Part shown: piece after piece, positions 25,326-33,811 of the stretch
Layout of the letters: each line of letters begins with the position of its first letter
How positions within the stretch are numbered: position 1 is the stretch's first letter
Assembly (NCBI GenBank): GCA_963789165.1
Contig: CAWBJP010000012.1
Location: 124,001-188,000 of the forward strand
Origin: CAWBJP01 sp963789165
GTDB lineage: Bacteria; Actinomycetota; Acidimicrobiia; IMCC26256; BP-133
Length of the DNA: 64,000 bases
Reading direction: 5' to 3'
The notes under the pieces: generated by a model
Told to the model about the DNA's origin: nothing
The model's input: the letters and a program-made list of their open reading frames with translations, nothing else
Database searches by the model: none
Made by a program: the position numbers and the translations under genes

Positions 25326-26333
25326 CCACCTGGCGCGATCTGGACGGCGTGAGGCAACCGCTCCCCCTTGACGACTGGACCGCCGACCGGCTCCTGGCCG
25401 GGATGGTCGATCCCGACGACGCTCCCCCCGGTTACGCCGGACTGGTCCGGGCCCTGGCCCAGACCCGCGGCCCGGTCGAGCCCGGCGAACTGGCCGGACG
25501 GGAGCTTCTGGTGGCCGCGGTGACGGCCGCCGTGGCGGACGCCTCTCCCCCCACCATCATTTCGACGCCCTCCCGGAGGAGACCGATGCTCTACCGCCTG
25601 CTCGGCACCAAGGTGGCTGCGGCCACCCTGACCACCGTTCTGCTGGCCACCGGCGCGGCTGCCGCCGCCGGTTCGCTGCCCGGCCCCGCTCAGGATGCCG
25701 TCTCCGACGTCGCCGACGCGGTCGGCGTGACCCTTCCCGATTCGGCCTCGGACACGGCCGAGCAGCACGTGGCCGACGAGGCTGAGCGCCAGGCCCGCAA
25801 AGCCGCCCACCAGGCCGGCCTGGTGGAGCAGAAGGCCCTGCGGGACGCCGCGAAGACCCTGCGCCAGGCTGAAGAGGACGGCACCGGCCAGGACGGGACC
25901 GACGACGCCGCCGGCGCCGCGAACGGCATCGGCAAGGGCACCCCGGCTTCGGACCAGGGCAAGGCCGCCCACGAGACCCGGGATGAGCACCTCAAGGCCG
26001 TGGCCGACCGGCAGGCGGGCCACGCCGCCGCCGCCGACACCGAGGCCGGCGACGAGAAGGTCACCCCGGTAGCCGACCAGGGCCAAGCCGGACAGGCGCG
26101 CAGGGATGAGCACCTCGCCGGGATCGCCGTCCAGAAGGCCGAGAGGGACGCGCTCGAAGGCCGAGCGGCCCCAGGACGGGACCGAGGACGGCGACGACGC
26201 CGCCGATGACGACCAGGGCGACGACGTGGCCGACGACGACGGCGACGACGACGCCGACGACGACCAGGGCAAGGGCCACGACGACGAGAACGAGGACGAG
26301 GACGAGGCGGAGGACGCCCCCGCCGCTTCCTGA
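25322..26333 (+). CDS. Membrane protein with very acidic C-terminus, likely sigma-factor partner (frame interrupted at about 26159)
   Basis: The cytoplasmic N-terminal region (about 1-85, with DDWTADRLLAGMVDPDDAP and PGYAGLVRALAQ) resembles the helical anti-sigma region of ECF partners. One hydrophobic helix follows (about 98-115), then an Ala/Glu/Gln-rich, probably coiled outer part with two DEHL...AVADRQ-type repeats. Removing one G near 26159 joins ALE to AERPQDGTEDGDD and extends the protein into an Asp-rich tail (DDDQGDD, DENEDEDEAED) ending APAAS at 26333. It overlaps the sigma gene by 4 bases. The acidic tail could bind cations or wall polymers. There is no zinc-binding motif. Confidence 0.65.
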
Positions 26334-26360
26334 GGCTCGCCTCGCACTTCCGCCCTCACC

Positions 26361-26417
26361 CTTTCGGGGTCCCGGGACCACACCAGGCCGGTGGTGGTCT
26401 CGTGGCCCCGAAACCTT
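26361..26417. terminator. Terminator-like double hairpin
   Basis: TTTCGGGG (26362-26369) pairs with CCCCGAAA (26406-26413), enclosing GACCACACC / GGTGGTGGTC. CCTTTTC follows on the plus strand. It lies between the convergent acidic-protein and flavin-monooxygenase genes. Confidence 0.75.
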
Positions 26418-26424
26418 TTCGGGA

Positions 26425-27951
26425 CTAGGCCACCTGCTCGACCGGGAGTCCGGCGGCGGTGACGCCCGGGGTGAAGTGATAGGCGGCGGGATCGAAGCGG
26501 CGGGTCTCCCGGCGGAAGCGCCAGGTGAAGTCGGGCCACAGCGTGGTGTTGCGCCCGGATGGGTCCAGGTACCAGCTGGCGCAGTTGCCGCTGGTCCACA
26601 CCGTGCCGGCCATGTCCGCCTGCACCCGGGCGTTCCAGGCCGCCTCGGCCTCGGGGCGGACCTCCACCGTGGCCGCCTCCCGGGCGCCGGCCTGGCGCAG
26701 GGCGTCGACGACGTAGGCGATCTGGGACTCGATCATGACGACCTGGGAGGTGTGACCCAGGCCGGTGTTGGGCCCCACCAGGACGAAGAGGTTGGGGAAG
26801 CCGGCGGTGGTCGTGCCCCGGTGGGCGTGCATGCCGTCGCGCCAGTGCTCGGACAGCAGGCGCCCGCCCCGGCCGGCGAGCCGGGAGGCGACGGGGATGT
26901 CGGTGACGTGGAACCCGGTGCCGAAGATGAGCGTGTCCACGGGCCGCTCGGTCCCGTCGGCGGTGACGATGGAGTGCTCCCGGACCTCGGCGATGCCGGA
27001 GGTGACCAGGTCCACGTTGGGCCGGGAGAGGGCGGGCAGGTAGTCGTTGGAGATCAGGATCCGCTTGCAGCCGATGGTGTAGTCGGGGGTGAGCCGGGCC
27101 CGCAGCGCCGGGTCGGGCACCTGGCGGCGCAGGTGGGTACGAGCCACCACCTCGGCCGCCTTCATGAGCCGGGGATCGAAGGCGAAGCCGAAGACGTAGG
27201 CCTCCCGGCTCCAGTAGATCCCGGTGCGGGCCAGGCGCTGGGTGGCGGGCAGATGGCGGAACAGCCACCGCTCGGGCCGGGTGAAGCGGCGGTCCCAGCG
27301 GGGCACGATCCAGGGCGGGGTCCGCTGGAAGATGGCCAGGCGGCCCACCTGGGGCTGGATCTGGGGGACGAACTGGATGGCCGAGGCGCCCGTTCCGATG
27401 ACCGCCACCCGCTCGCCGGTGAGGTCGTGGTCATGGCGCCAGCGGGCCGAGTGGAAGGTTGTCCCGGCAAAGCGCTCCAGGCCGGGCAGGTCGGGCACGG
27501 AGGGGTCGGAGAGGGCACCGGTGGCGCTCACCAGGAACTGGGCGTCGAACCGGCCCTGGGTCGTCTCGACCTGCCAGCGGGCAGTGGGCTCGTCCCAGCG
27601 GGCGTGGCGCACCTCGGCGCCGAAGCGGAGGTGGGGGCGAACGCCGAAGTCGGAGGCGGTGCGGCGCAGGTAGTCCTGGATCTCGGCCTGGGGCGAGAAC
27701 GAGCTCGACCAGTCGGGGTTGGGGGCGAAGGAGAACGAGTACAGGTGGGAGGGCACGTCGCAGGCGGCGCCGGGATAGGTGTTGTCCCGCCAGGTGCCGC
27801 CGACCTCGCCGGCCCGCTCGAGGACGACGAAGTCACCGATGCCCGCCTCCTTGAGGCGGATGGCCATCCCGAGGCCGGCGAAGCCGCTGCCGATCACCAC
27901 CACCTGCACGGACTGCCCTTGAGGGGGACACCCCCGCACCCCCGGGCCCAT
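26425..27951 (-). CDS. Flavin-containing (Baeyer-Villiger-type) monooxygenase
   Basis: About 508 residues. The FAD-binding Rossmann motif VIGSGFAGLG opens the protein, followed by GGTWRDNTYPGAACDVPSHL, which is typical of BVMO/FMO proteins. The NADPH motif VAVIGTGASAIQ is near residue 180. The BVMO-type FxGxxxHxxxW pattern is seen loosely as FAGTTFHSARW. It would insert or transfer an oxygen atom on a ketone or other hydrophobic substrate. The ATG at 27951 overlaps the upstream stop (TGATG). The first 14 codons contain a palindromic element, so the GTG at 27909 (VQVVVIGSG) may be the ancestral start. Confidence 0.88.
   Translation of the reverse strand: MGPGVRGCPPQGQSVQVVVIGSGFAGLGMAIRLKEAGIGDFVVLERAGEVGGTWRDNTYPGAACDVPSHLYSFSFAPNPDWSSSFSPQAEIQDYLRRTASDFGVRPHLRFGAEVRHARWDEPTARWQVETTQGRFDAQFLVSATGALSDPSVPDLPGLERFAGTTFHSARWRHDHDLTGERVAVIGTGASAIQFVPQIQPQVGRLAIFQRTPPWIVPRWDRRFTRPERWLFRHLPATQRLARTGIYWSREAYVFGFAFDPRLMKAAEVVARTHLRRQVPDPALRARLTPDYTIGCKRILISNDYLPALSRPNVDLVTSGIAEVREHSIVTADGTERPVDTLIFGTGFHVTDIPVASRLAGRGGRLLSEHWRDGMHAHRGTTTAGFPNLFVLVGPNTGLGHTSQVVMIESQIAYVVDALRQAGAREAATVEVRPEAEAAWNARVQADMAGTVWTSGNCASWYLDPSGRNTTLWPDFTWRFRRETRRFDPAAYHFTPGVTAAGLPVEQVA
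27919..27946. repeat. Copy of the GGGGGACACCCCC palindromic element (5' end of monooxygenase gene)
   Basis: TTGAGGGGGACACCCCCGCA followed by CCCCCGGG. It falls between the two possible starts of the flavin monooxygenase and the end of the AurF-like gene, so it may have inserted at the gene junction. Confidence 0.65.
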
Positions 27952-28880
27952 CACGCCGCCGTCCGGTCCCAGATCCCGCCCGCCTTCCACAGCTGGCGGG
28001 ACACGGGGCCCACCAGGCCGAGGTCGCGCCACAGGTTGCGGGTCTTGGCCACGGAGTCCCGCAGCGCCTGTCGCCCCGCCGGGGAGCCGTAGGCCTGGCG
28101 CAGCACGGGGCGGGGAATGTTGAAGTGGCGCACCATGTCCCCCGGCGGGAGGACCATGAGGCGGGCCATGACGGACAGGACGAGGGGAGCCAGGAAGGCC
28201 AGCGCGGTCCGCCGTCCGCGGCCCAGGCGGGGGGCCCGGTCGGTCAGGTAGTGGCGGGCGAAGGACAGGTGCCGGGCCTCCTCGGCCACGTGGATACGCA
28301 TGATGCGCTCCACCAGCGGGTGCATCGTGCCGCCCTCCTCCTTGAGCTGGCGGCGCTGGAGCTGGTCGACGGGGTCCTCGCCGCCCAGGACGAAGAGGAA
28401 GAACAGCGCCGGGAACCGCTTGGCCAGGGGGACGACCCGGTACTGGGCCAGCCAGCGCAGCATCCGGGGCATGCCCCGCACGGGCAGGCCGGTGCGGTTC
28501 ACGAACTCCTGGAACATGAGGGTGTGTTCCGACTCCTCCACGATCTCGTGGTGGAGGTAGCGGAACTGGGGGGTGCCGTCGGGGAGCCGGGTGACGTAGC
28601 GCAGCAGCCCCTGCTGGAGCAGGTTCTCGAAGTGCCAGCCGATCTTCATGCAGGCCGCGTAGCGGTACAGGGCCAGGTGGCGGCGCTCGTCGTCGGACAG
28701 GGCGCGGTACCAGTCCGTCTCCCGCAGCGGATCGAAGACCGGCAGCTCGGCCGGGGGACCGTCGGGCCCGACGTCGAAGACGGGGTCGTCCCAGTCGATG
28801 TCGTAGGCGTGGGTGTGGCGCTCCATCGACAGCTTGTTGAGCCGGTTCAGGGCGGTGTCGAAGTCTTGGGTGGTACTCAT
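27951..28880 (-). CDS. AurF-like diiron oxygenase / ferritin-like protein
   Basis: 309 residues. Iron-ligand motifs of the p-aminobenzoate N-oxygenase (AurF) family are visible: GWHFENLL, HHEIVEESEHTLMFQEF and HVAEEARHLSFARHYL (ExxxEH and EExRH patterns). A hydrophobic stretch lies at about 225-242. The family uses a diiron centre and O2 to oxidise amines or C-H bonds; here the substrate is unknown. It overlaps the monooxygenase start by one base, and the SDR gene lies 31 bases upstream on the same strand. This suggests a three-gene operon SDR - AurF-like - monooxygenase. Confidence 0.8.
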   Translation of the reverse strand: MSTTQDFDTALNRLNKLSMERHTHAYDIDWDDPVFDVGPDGPPAELPVFDPLRETDWYRALSDDERRHLALYRYAACMKIGWHFENLLQQGLLRYVTRLPDGTPQFRYLHHEIVEESEHTLMFQEFVNRTGLPVRGMPRMLRWLAQYRVVPLAKRFPALFFLFVLGGEDPVDQLQRRQLKEEGGTMHPLVERIMRIHVAEEARHLSFARHYLTDRAPRLGRGRRTALAFLAPLVLSVMARLMVLPPGDMVRHFNIPRPVLRQAYGSPAGRQALRDSVAKTRNLWRDLGLVGPVSRQLWKAGGIWDRTAA

Positions 28881-28911
28881 CGGGAGCCCTCCAGGATGAG
28901 GTTCGAGGCGA

Positions 28912-29724
28912 TCACGGGAACTTCACCCGGGCCGCGGCCTGCTGGAGTGACACTGGCAGGAGCCGGTGCAACCCCCAGCCGAGTTTGGCTTCCCACCCGA
29001 CGGGAACGACGGCCCGGTCGCGGCGGACGGCGTCGACCACGGCCCGGCCCACCAGTTCCGGGGGGTGGCCCCGGCGGAAGATGCGCTCGGTCCGGGCCCG
29101 GACGTCGGCGGCACCGCGGCTGCCGACGTAGCGGGTGTTGGTGACGATGGGGGTGGCGATCACCCCGGGGCACACGGCGGAGACGGATACGCCCCGGGGA
29201 CCCCAGTCGGCCCGCAGGCACTGGGAGAGGGCCAGGACGGCGGCCTTGGTGGTGACGTAGGCGGGTTCGGTGGCCCGGGTGGTGTAGGCCAGCCCGGAGG
29301 AGATGTTGACCACCGCCCCCGAACCCCGGGCCAGCAGGCCGGGTCCGAAGGCCAGGCAGCCGTGGACGACCCCGTCGAGGTTGATGGAGCGGATCCACCG
29401 CCACTCGTCAACCGTCATCTCGGCCAGGCGCCCGGTCATCCCGACCCCGGCGTTGTTGACCAGCACGTCGAGGGGGCCGTGGGCGCCGTCGACCGCTCCG
29501 GCCAGGCGGCTGACGGCTTCCCAGTCGGCCACGTCGCACACGAAGGGGTGGGCCTCGGCGCCGGCCTCGCCGCACAGGGCGGCGGTCTTCTCGGCCCCGG
29601 AGCCGTCGATGTCGGCGCACAGCACGCGGGCTCGCTCGGAGGCGAACGCCAGGGCGGTGGCCCGGCCGATGCCGCTGCCCGCCCCCGTGATCAGGGCCAG
29701 TGCGCCATCCAGGTTGTTGACCAT
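28912..29724 (-). CDS. Short-chain dehydrogenase/reductase (SDR)
   Basis: 270 residues. The classical SDR motifs are all present: cofactor loop ITGAGSGIGRATA, CADIDGSG after strand 2 (an Asp favouring NAD(H)), NNAGVGMTG, and the catalytic Ser-Tyr-Lys as NISSGLAYTTRATEPAYVTTKAA. It should interconvert an alcohol and a ketone. As first gene of the operon with the AurF-like protein and the flavin monooxygenase, it may supply the ketone that the monooxygenase oxidises. It is divergent from the TetR gene at 29775, and a palindrome lies between. Confidence 0.92.
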   Translation of the reverse strand: MVNNLDGALALITGAGSGIGRATALAFASERARVLCADIDGSGAEKTAALCGEAGAEAHPFVCDVADWEAVSRLAGAVDGAHGPLDVLVNNAGVGMTGRLAEMTVDEWRWIRSINLDGVVHGCLAFGPGLLARGSGAVVNISSGLAYTTRATEPAYVTTKAAVLALSQCLRADWGPRGVSVSAVCPGVIATPIVTNTRYVGSRGAADVRARTERIFRRGHPPELVGRAVVDAVRRDRAVVPVGWEAKLGWGLHRLLPVSLQQAAARVKFP

Positions 29725-29733
29725 GAGTCAACA

Positions 29734-29749
29734 CAATAGTGGACTATTG
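29734..29749. promoter_or_regulatory. Candidate operator between SDR operon and TetR gene
   Basis: CAATAGT-GG-ACTATTG, a perfect 7-bp-arm inverted repeat in an AT-rich 50-bp divergent intergenic region. The flanking GTCAA/TTGAC elements could be -35-like boxes for either gene. Confidence 0.6.
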
Positions 29750-29774
29750 ACCTGGAGTCAATTAGGATGATGGC

Positions 29775-30410
29775 ATGTCCACTGCACCCTCCCCGCCGCC
29801 GCTCAACCGCCGCCTGGACCCTGACGCCCGCCGCCGCCAGCTGGTGGAGGCGGGCTACGAGATGATCCAGACCCGGCCCTTCACCCAGGTGACGGCGGAC
29901 GAGGTGGCCCGGGCCGTGGGGGTGTCGAAGGGACTCGTCTTCCACTACTTCCCCACGAACCGCGATCTGCAGGTGGCCGTGGTGCGGGTGGCCGCCGCCG
30001 ATCTGCTGAGCCGCCTCAACGTCGACCCCGAGCTGCCGGCCGAGCAGCGCCTCGGCGCCGGCCTCGACGCCTTCGTGACCTTCATCGAGACCCAGCCGGC
30101 CAACTACCTGGCCGTGGCCCGCAGCGTCGGCTCCGACCCCGCGCTCCTGGCCGTCTTCGAGGAGACGAGGGCCGCGGTCGTGGACCTGATCCTGGCTGCC
30201 GTCGGCCTGGCCGGGAGCCCGCCCCCGGGACTGCGGATCGTCATCCGAGGCTGGATCGCCATGGTGGAGGAGTCCGTCCTGCATTGGCTGGAGGGGTCGA
30301 CGGTGCCCCGGGATCAGCTGCTGGGCTTCCTCCAGCGGGCGGCGGCCGCCATGCTGCCCGACGCCCTCATCACCTTCGCCCGCCCGCCCGAAGCCGGCGT
30401 GGCCAGCTGA
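29775..30410 (+). CDS. TetR/AcrR-family transcriptional regulator
   Basis: 211 residues. The N-terminal HTH reads RRQLVEAGYEMIQTRPFTQV then TADEVARAVGVSKGLVFHYF, a TetR hallmark, and a C-terminal helical ligand domain follows. It is divergent from the SDR gene and probably controls the oxidative operon through the palindrome at 29734-29749, responding to a hydrophobic ligand. The ligand is unknown. The ATG at 29775 is close to the operator, consistent with autorepression. Confidence 0.88.
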   Translation: MSTAPSPPPLNRRLDPDARRRQLVEAGYEMIQTRPFTQVTADEVARAVGVSKGLVFHYFPTNRDLQVAVVRVAAADLLSRLNVDPELPAEQRLGAGLDAFVTFIETQPANYLAVARSVGSDPALLAVFEETRAAVVDLILAAVGLAGSPPPGLRIVIRGWIAMVEESVLHWLEGSTVPRDQLLGFLQRAAAAMLPDALITFARPPEAGVAS

Positions 30411-30421
30411 ATCCGGGGCGC

Positions 30422-30610
30422 CTACAGGCATCCGAGCGTCTTGAGGCGGTCGCGGACGAGCTCCAGCTCCTGGGGGTCGGTGCCGGCCAGGCTGCGCAAC
30501 ACGAAGAGGACGAACTCGGTCGGCGAGCGGAAACCGGTGCCTTCGATGAGCTCGGAGATGTGCTCGTAGAGCGGCCGGGGGATCTTGAGGGTGACCGTGT
30601 CAACACTCAT
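30422..30610 (-). CDS. Small ribbon-helix-helix (CopG-like) protein
   Basis: 62 residues. A short strand VDTVTLKIPRPLYEHISEL is followed by TGFRSPTEFVLFVLRSLAG, the classic strand-helix-helix of RHH DNA-binding proteins with the 'S-x-x-E-F' turn. No toxin gene accompanies it, so I do not call it an antitoxin. It is convergent with the TetR gene and divergent from the ferredoxin-P450 pair. It may regulate that pair: an inverted repeat is found just upstream (30629-30646). Confidence 0.7.
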   Translation of the reverse strand: MSVDTVTLKIPRPLYEHISELIEGTGFRSPTEFVLFVLRSLAGTDPQELELVRDRLKTLGCL

Positions 30611-30628
30611 ACCGGAGACTCTCGCGCA

Positions 30629-30646
30629 CTCACAGCGGAGTGTGAG
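30629..30646. promoter_or_regulatory. Inverted repeat between RHH gene and ferredoxin-P450 genes
   Basis: CTCACA-GCGGAG-TGTGAG, 6-bp arms. It is placed in the divergent promoter region of the RHH gene (start 30610) and the ferredoxin gene (start 30727). A candidate RHH operator; unproven. Confidence 0.35.
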
Positions 30647-30726
30647 GTCGCGGCAGCACAGAACCGGCGACGCTACTGTCCGGTAGCCTCAGGGGTGGGC
30701 CGGGGACCGTGGGCAAGGGGGTGCTC

Positions 30727-30933
30727 ATGAAGGTGAGGGTGGATCCGGAGCGGTGCCAGGGCCACAACCGCTGCTACGCCCTGGCGCCGGAACTGTTCGA
30801 GGTGGACGACTACGGCATGTCGTCGGCCAAGGACGACGGCGTGGTCCCGGTGGGGCTGGAGGCCAAGGCCCGGCTGGCCGAGGCCAACTGCCCCGAGTTC
30901 GCCATCCTCATCGAGGAGGACCAGGGCTCGTGA
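30727..30933 (+). CDS. Single-cluster ferredoxin, P450 redox partner
   Basis: 68 residues. The pattern CQGHNRCYALAPELFEVDDY, then a distal NCPEFAI, is the actinobacterial P450-associated ferredoxin type. The His in the second cluster position is typical of 3Fe-4S or unusual 4Fe-4S ferredoxins that serve P450s. It passes electrons from a reductase to the P450 encoded immediately downstream. The stop overlaps the P450 GTG start (GTGA). No ferredoxin reductase gene is present in the window. Confidence 0.92.
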   Translation: MKVRVDPERCQGHNRCYALAPELFEVDDYGMSSAKDDGVVPVGLEAKARLAEANCPEFAILIEEDQGS

Positions 30934-32144
30934 GCGGCAACGGCGAGCGCGCCCCGGTCGACGACTGGAGCGGCGACTACGACATCTTCCACGCCGACTA
31001 CATCACCGACCCGGCCCCCATCTGGGACGATCTCCGGGCGCGTTGCCCCATCGCCCACACCGAGCGCTGGGGCGGCTCCTGGTTGCCGACCCGGTACGAG
31101 GACGTCCGGGCTCTGGCTCGTCTGGTGCCCGAGCTGTCCTCCACCGAGCCGCTGGTGGTCAATCCCCCGCCCCTCCCCGACGGCGCCTACGGGGGCGTGG
31201 TGGCTCCGCCCATCTCCATCGATCCGCCGGCCCACGGCCCGGCACGGCGCCTGATCCTGCCCGCCTTCTCACCCCAGGCCGTCGACCGCCACGAGCCCTT
31301 CACCCGGGAGCTCGCCCACCGGCTCATCGACGCCTTCGCCGGGCGGGGCCGGGCCGACGCCGCCGTCGACTTCGCCCAGCAGATCCCGCCCCGGGTCATC
31401 GCCCACCTCCTGGGCGTGGACGAGGAGCAGGCCGACACCTTCGTGGTCTGGGCCCGGGGGCTCCTGGAACAGGGCCTCACGGATCCCGAGGTCCGGTTCG
31501 AGGCCCGGACGAACATCCTCGACTTCTTCACCGAGCAGGTGGCACAACGCCGGGCCGAACCCAAGGACGACTTCATCTCCGACCTGCTGGCCGGTGAGCT
31601 CGACGGCGGGCCGGTGCCGGACGAGCATGTGGTCGGCACCTGCTTCCTGCTGTTGGTGGCGGGCATCGACACCACCTGGAGCTCCATCGGCTCCGCGCTG
31701 TGGCACCTGGCGTCGGCGCCCTCGGACCGCAAGCGCCTGGTGGGCGAGCCCGAACTCATCCCCACCGCGGTGGAGGAGCTGTTGCGGGCCTACTCGCCGG
31801 TGACCATGGGCCGGGTGGTGACCCAGGAGGTCCACTTCGGCGGCGTGAAGCTGCAGCCCGGCGACCGGGTGCTGCTCAACTTCCCCGGCGCCAACCGCGA
31901 CCCGGAGGCCTTCGCCGACGCCGACCAGGTGATCATCGACCGCCAGCACAACCGCCACATCGCCTTCGGGGTGGGCATCCACCGCTGCGCCGGCTCCAAC
32001 CTGGCCCGTATGGAGATGAACGTCGCCCTGTCCGTGTTCCTGGAACGGATCCCGGAGTTCTCCCTGGAAGACCCCGCCGCCGTCACGTGGGCCGGCGGTC
32101 AGGTGCGCGGCCCGCGCCGCCTGCCCATCGTCTTCCCTGTCTGA
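30930..32144 (+). CDS. Cytochrome P450 monooxygenase
   Basis: 404 residues, normal for a soluble bacterial P450. The oxygen-binding I-helix is LLVAGIDTTWSSIG (about 245), the ExxR motif is in VEELLRAYSP (about 282), and the heme-ligand Cys is in AFGVGIHRCAGSNLAR (about 352). It is translationally coupled to the ferredoxin gene. Substrate unknown; proximity to a Baeyer-Villiger monooxygenase, a diiron oxygenase and an SDR suggests stepwise oxidation of a terpenoid, steroid or similar compound (inference). The GTG at 30930 overlaps the ferredoxin stop. Confidence 0.93.
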   Translation: MSGNGERAPVDDWSGDYDIFHADYITDPAPIWDDLRARCPIAHTERWGGSWLPTRYEDVRALARLVPELSSTEPLVVNPPPLPDGAYGGVVAPPISIDPPAHGPARRLILPAFSPQAVDRHEPFTRELAHRLIDAFAGRGRADAAVDFAQQIPPRVIAHLLGVDEEQADTFVVWARGLLEQGLTDPEVRFEARTNILDFFTEQVAQRRAEPKDDFISDLLAGELDGGPVPDEHVVGTCFLLLVAGIDTTWSSIGSALWHLASAPSDRKRLVGEPELIPTAVEELLRAYSPVTMGRVVTQEVHFGGVKLQPGDRVLLNFPGANRDPEAFADADQVIIDRQHNRHIAFGVGIHRCAGSNLARMEMNVALSVFLERIPEFSLEDPAAVTWAGGQVRGPRRLPIVFPV

Positions 32145-32148
32145 GGCG

Positions 32149-33354
32149 CTAGCCCGCTCGTAGGGCGAGCCCGAGGACGGCGGCAACGGCCACGATGAGG
32201 GGCTCGGGGGCACGCCGGCCGAAGCGCACGAGCAGCGCGACGGTGACGACGGCGATCAGGGCGGTGGTGACGTCGGTGATGGAACCTCGGCCAAGCACGA
32301 ACACCGCCCCGGTGATGGCGCCGATGGCTCCAGCGGTGACCCCGTCCACGAAGGCGGCGATGCCCGGGCGCTTGCCGTGCTTGCGGAACCAGGGGGCGGG
32401 AATGACGGTGAACAGGTAGCAGGGCAGGAACGTGGCGATGGCGGCGATGGTGGCACCGGGGAAGCCAGCCACCAGGAAGCCGATGAAGCCGGTCGTGATC
32501 ACGACGGGCCCGGGGGTGATGAGGGCGACGGCCACGGCGTCGAGAAACTCGCGCTCGTTGAGCCAGCCGTGGCCTTCGACCACCCCGCCGTAGAGGAAAG
32601 GCACGATGGCCAGGCCGCTGCCGAAGACGAAGGCACCTGCCTGGGAGAAGAAGATGGCGATGTCGACCAGGGTCGATCGATCGGCCTTGGGGATCGGCCT
32701 GCCGGAGAGCGCAGCAGGGAGGACCAGCCACAAGACGGCCCCGCAGTGCCCCTGGGCCCAGGGAAGCAGCCGTGGCGGGGTGCGCACGAGGAGGACCAGC
32801 AGACCCGCGGCCAGGAACAGGACAACGTTCTCGGACCGTGTCACCGCGGTGTAGACGGCGAGCGTGGCGAAGATCCCGAGCAGGAGCGGATCTCGACCCA
32901 CGGTGCGGGTAACCAGCTTGTAGGCGCTGTTGGCGATGATCCCGATGACCGCCGCTCCTACGGCGTAGAACACATCCTGGATCCAGGTGAGTCCGGCGTA
33001 CGTGACATAGAGCCACCCGCCGACGACGACGATGACGAAGCTCGGAACCACGAAGGCGAAGGCGACGAGGGTCGAGCCGAGGACGCCGTAGTGGAGGAAA
33101 CCGAGGTAGATGGCGAGCTGGGCGGCGAGCGGCCCCGGGGCAAGCTGGGCCAGTGCGAGGCCGTCCTTGTACTCCGCAGGCGTGACCCATCCCCGCTGCT
33201 CGACGAGGTCGCGCCGCATGTAGCCGGTGAGGGCCACGGGTCCGCCGAAGCCGTACGTCCCGAGCTTGAGGAAGTAGGCCACCAGCTGCCGGCGGGAGTA
33301 GGCCGGGGCTCCCGCCGGCGTCTCATCCGCCGGTGGGGTCTGCTCCTCAGCCAC
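32149..33354 (-). CDS. chrA: Chromate transporter (ChrA family)
   Basis: 401 residues with two homologous membrane halves, the long bidomain CHR type. The N-terminal half has FGGPVALTGYMRRDLVEQRG and LAQLAPGPLAAQLAIYLG. The C-terminal half has FGSGLAIVPFLYGGVVEGHG and ITPGPVVITTGFIGFLVAG. It would export chromate or move sulfate-like oxyanions. It lies 12 bases downstream of a rhodanese gene and beyond it a cysteine dioxygenase remnant, so its link to sulfur oxyanion handling is plausible. The start at 33354 is by family alignment. Confidence 0.9.
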   Translation of the reverse strand: MAEEQTPPADETPAGAPAYSRRQLVAYFLKLGTYGFGGPVALTGYMRRDLVEQRGWVTPAEYKDGLALAQLAPGPLAAQLAIYLGFLHYGVLGSTLVAFAFVVPSFVIVVVGGWLYVTYAGLTWIQDVFYAVGAAVIGIIANSAYKLVTRTVGRDPLLLGIFATLAVYTAVTRSENVVLFLAAGLLVLLVRTPPRLLPWAQGHCGAVLWLVLPAALSGRPIPKADRSTLVDIAIFFSQAGAFVFGSGLAIVPFLYGGVVEGHGWLNEREFLDAVAVALITPGPVVITTGFIGFLVAGFPGATIAAIATFLPCYLFTVIPAPWFRKHGKRPGIAAFVDGVTAGAIGAITGAVFVLGRGSITDVTTALIAVVTVALLVRFGRRAPEPLIVAVAAVLGLALRAG

Positions 33355-33366
33355 CCGCCAACCATT

Positions 33367-33798
33367 TCATTCCGAAGATGAAATCAGATGCGAGGGGTCC
33401 AGGGGCGGGTCCGGGTCGTGGCGGACCGGGAGGCCGGCAGCGGCCCAGGCCTGGAAGCCCCCGTCGAGGTCGCCGGCGGAGGTGAAGCCCATCTCCACCA
33501 GGGTGGCGGCCACCAGGCTGGAGGCGTAGCCCTCGGAGCAGACGATGACGACCTCCTGGTCATGGTCCGTCACCCCGGCCAGGCGGTGGAGGCTGGCCGG
33601 GTCCAGGCGCCACTCGAGCACGTTGCGCTCGACGACGATGGCACCGGGCACCTCGCCTTCCCAACGGCGCTGGGCGGCGGGGCGGATGTCGATGACGAGG
33701 GCGCCCCGGGACATGGCTTCGGCCGTGCCCTCCGGGCTCAGGCGCCGGATGCGGCTCCGGGCCTGGGCCAGCAACTGTTCGACGGTCTTGGGACTCAA
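33367..33798 (-). CDS. Rhodanese-like sulfurtransferase
   Basis: 143 residues, a single rhodanese domain. The active-site loop is VIVCSEGYASSLVA, with the persulfide-forming Cys, and the N-terminal GALVIDIRPAAQRRWEG strand-turn is conserved. It transfers sulfane sulfur to thiols or cyanide. The TTG at 33798 is supported by GGAGG eight bases upstream. It is directly downstream of a cysteine dioxygenase remnant, a pairing that fits thiol and sulfane sulfur metabolism, and upstream of chrA in the same operon. Confidence 0.88.
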   Translation of the reverse strand: MSPKTVEQLLAQARSRIRRLSPEGTAEAMSRGALVIDIRPAAQRRWEGEVPGAIVVERNVLEWRLDPASLHRLAGVTDHDQEVVIVCSEGYASSLVAATLVEMGFTSAGDLDGGFQAWAAAGLPVRHDPDPPLDPSHLISSSE

Positions 33799-33811
33799 GA
33801 CGGGGGCCTCC

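Noticed and set aside
25154..27268. A 704-codon minus-strand frame across the sigma factor and its partner
   Set aside because: It lacks any family motif, is Pro/Arg/Gly-rich and opposes well-supported genes.
30422..30610. Toxin-antitoxin system around the RHH protein
   Set aside because: The only neighbours are a TetR gene and a ferredoxin gene; no small toxin frame overlaps or follows it.
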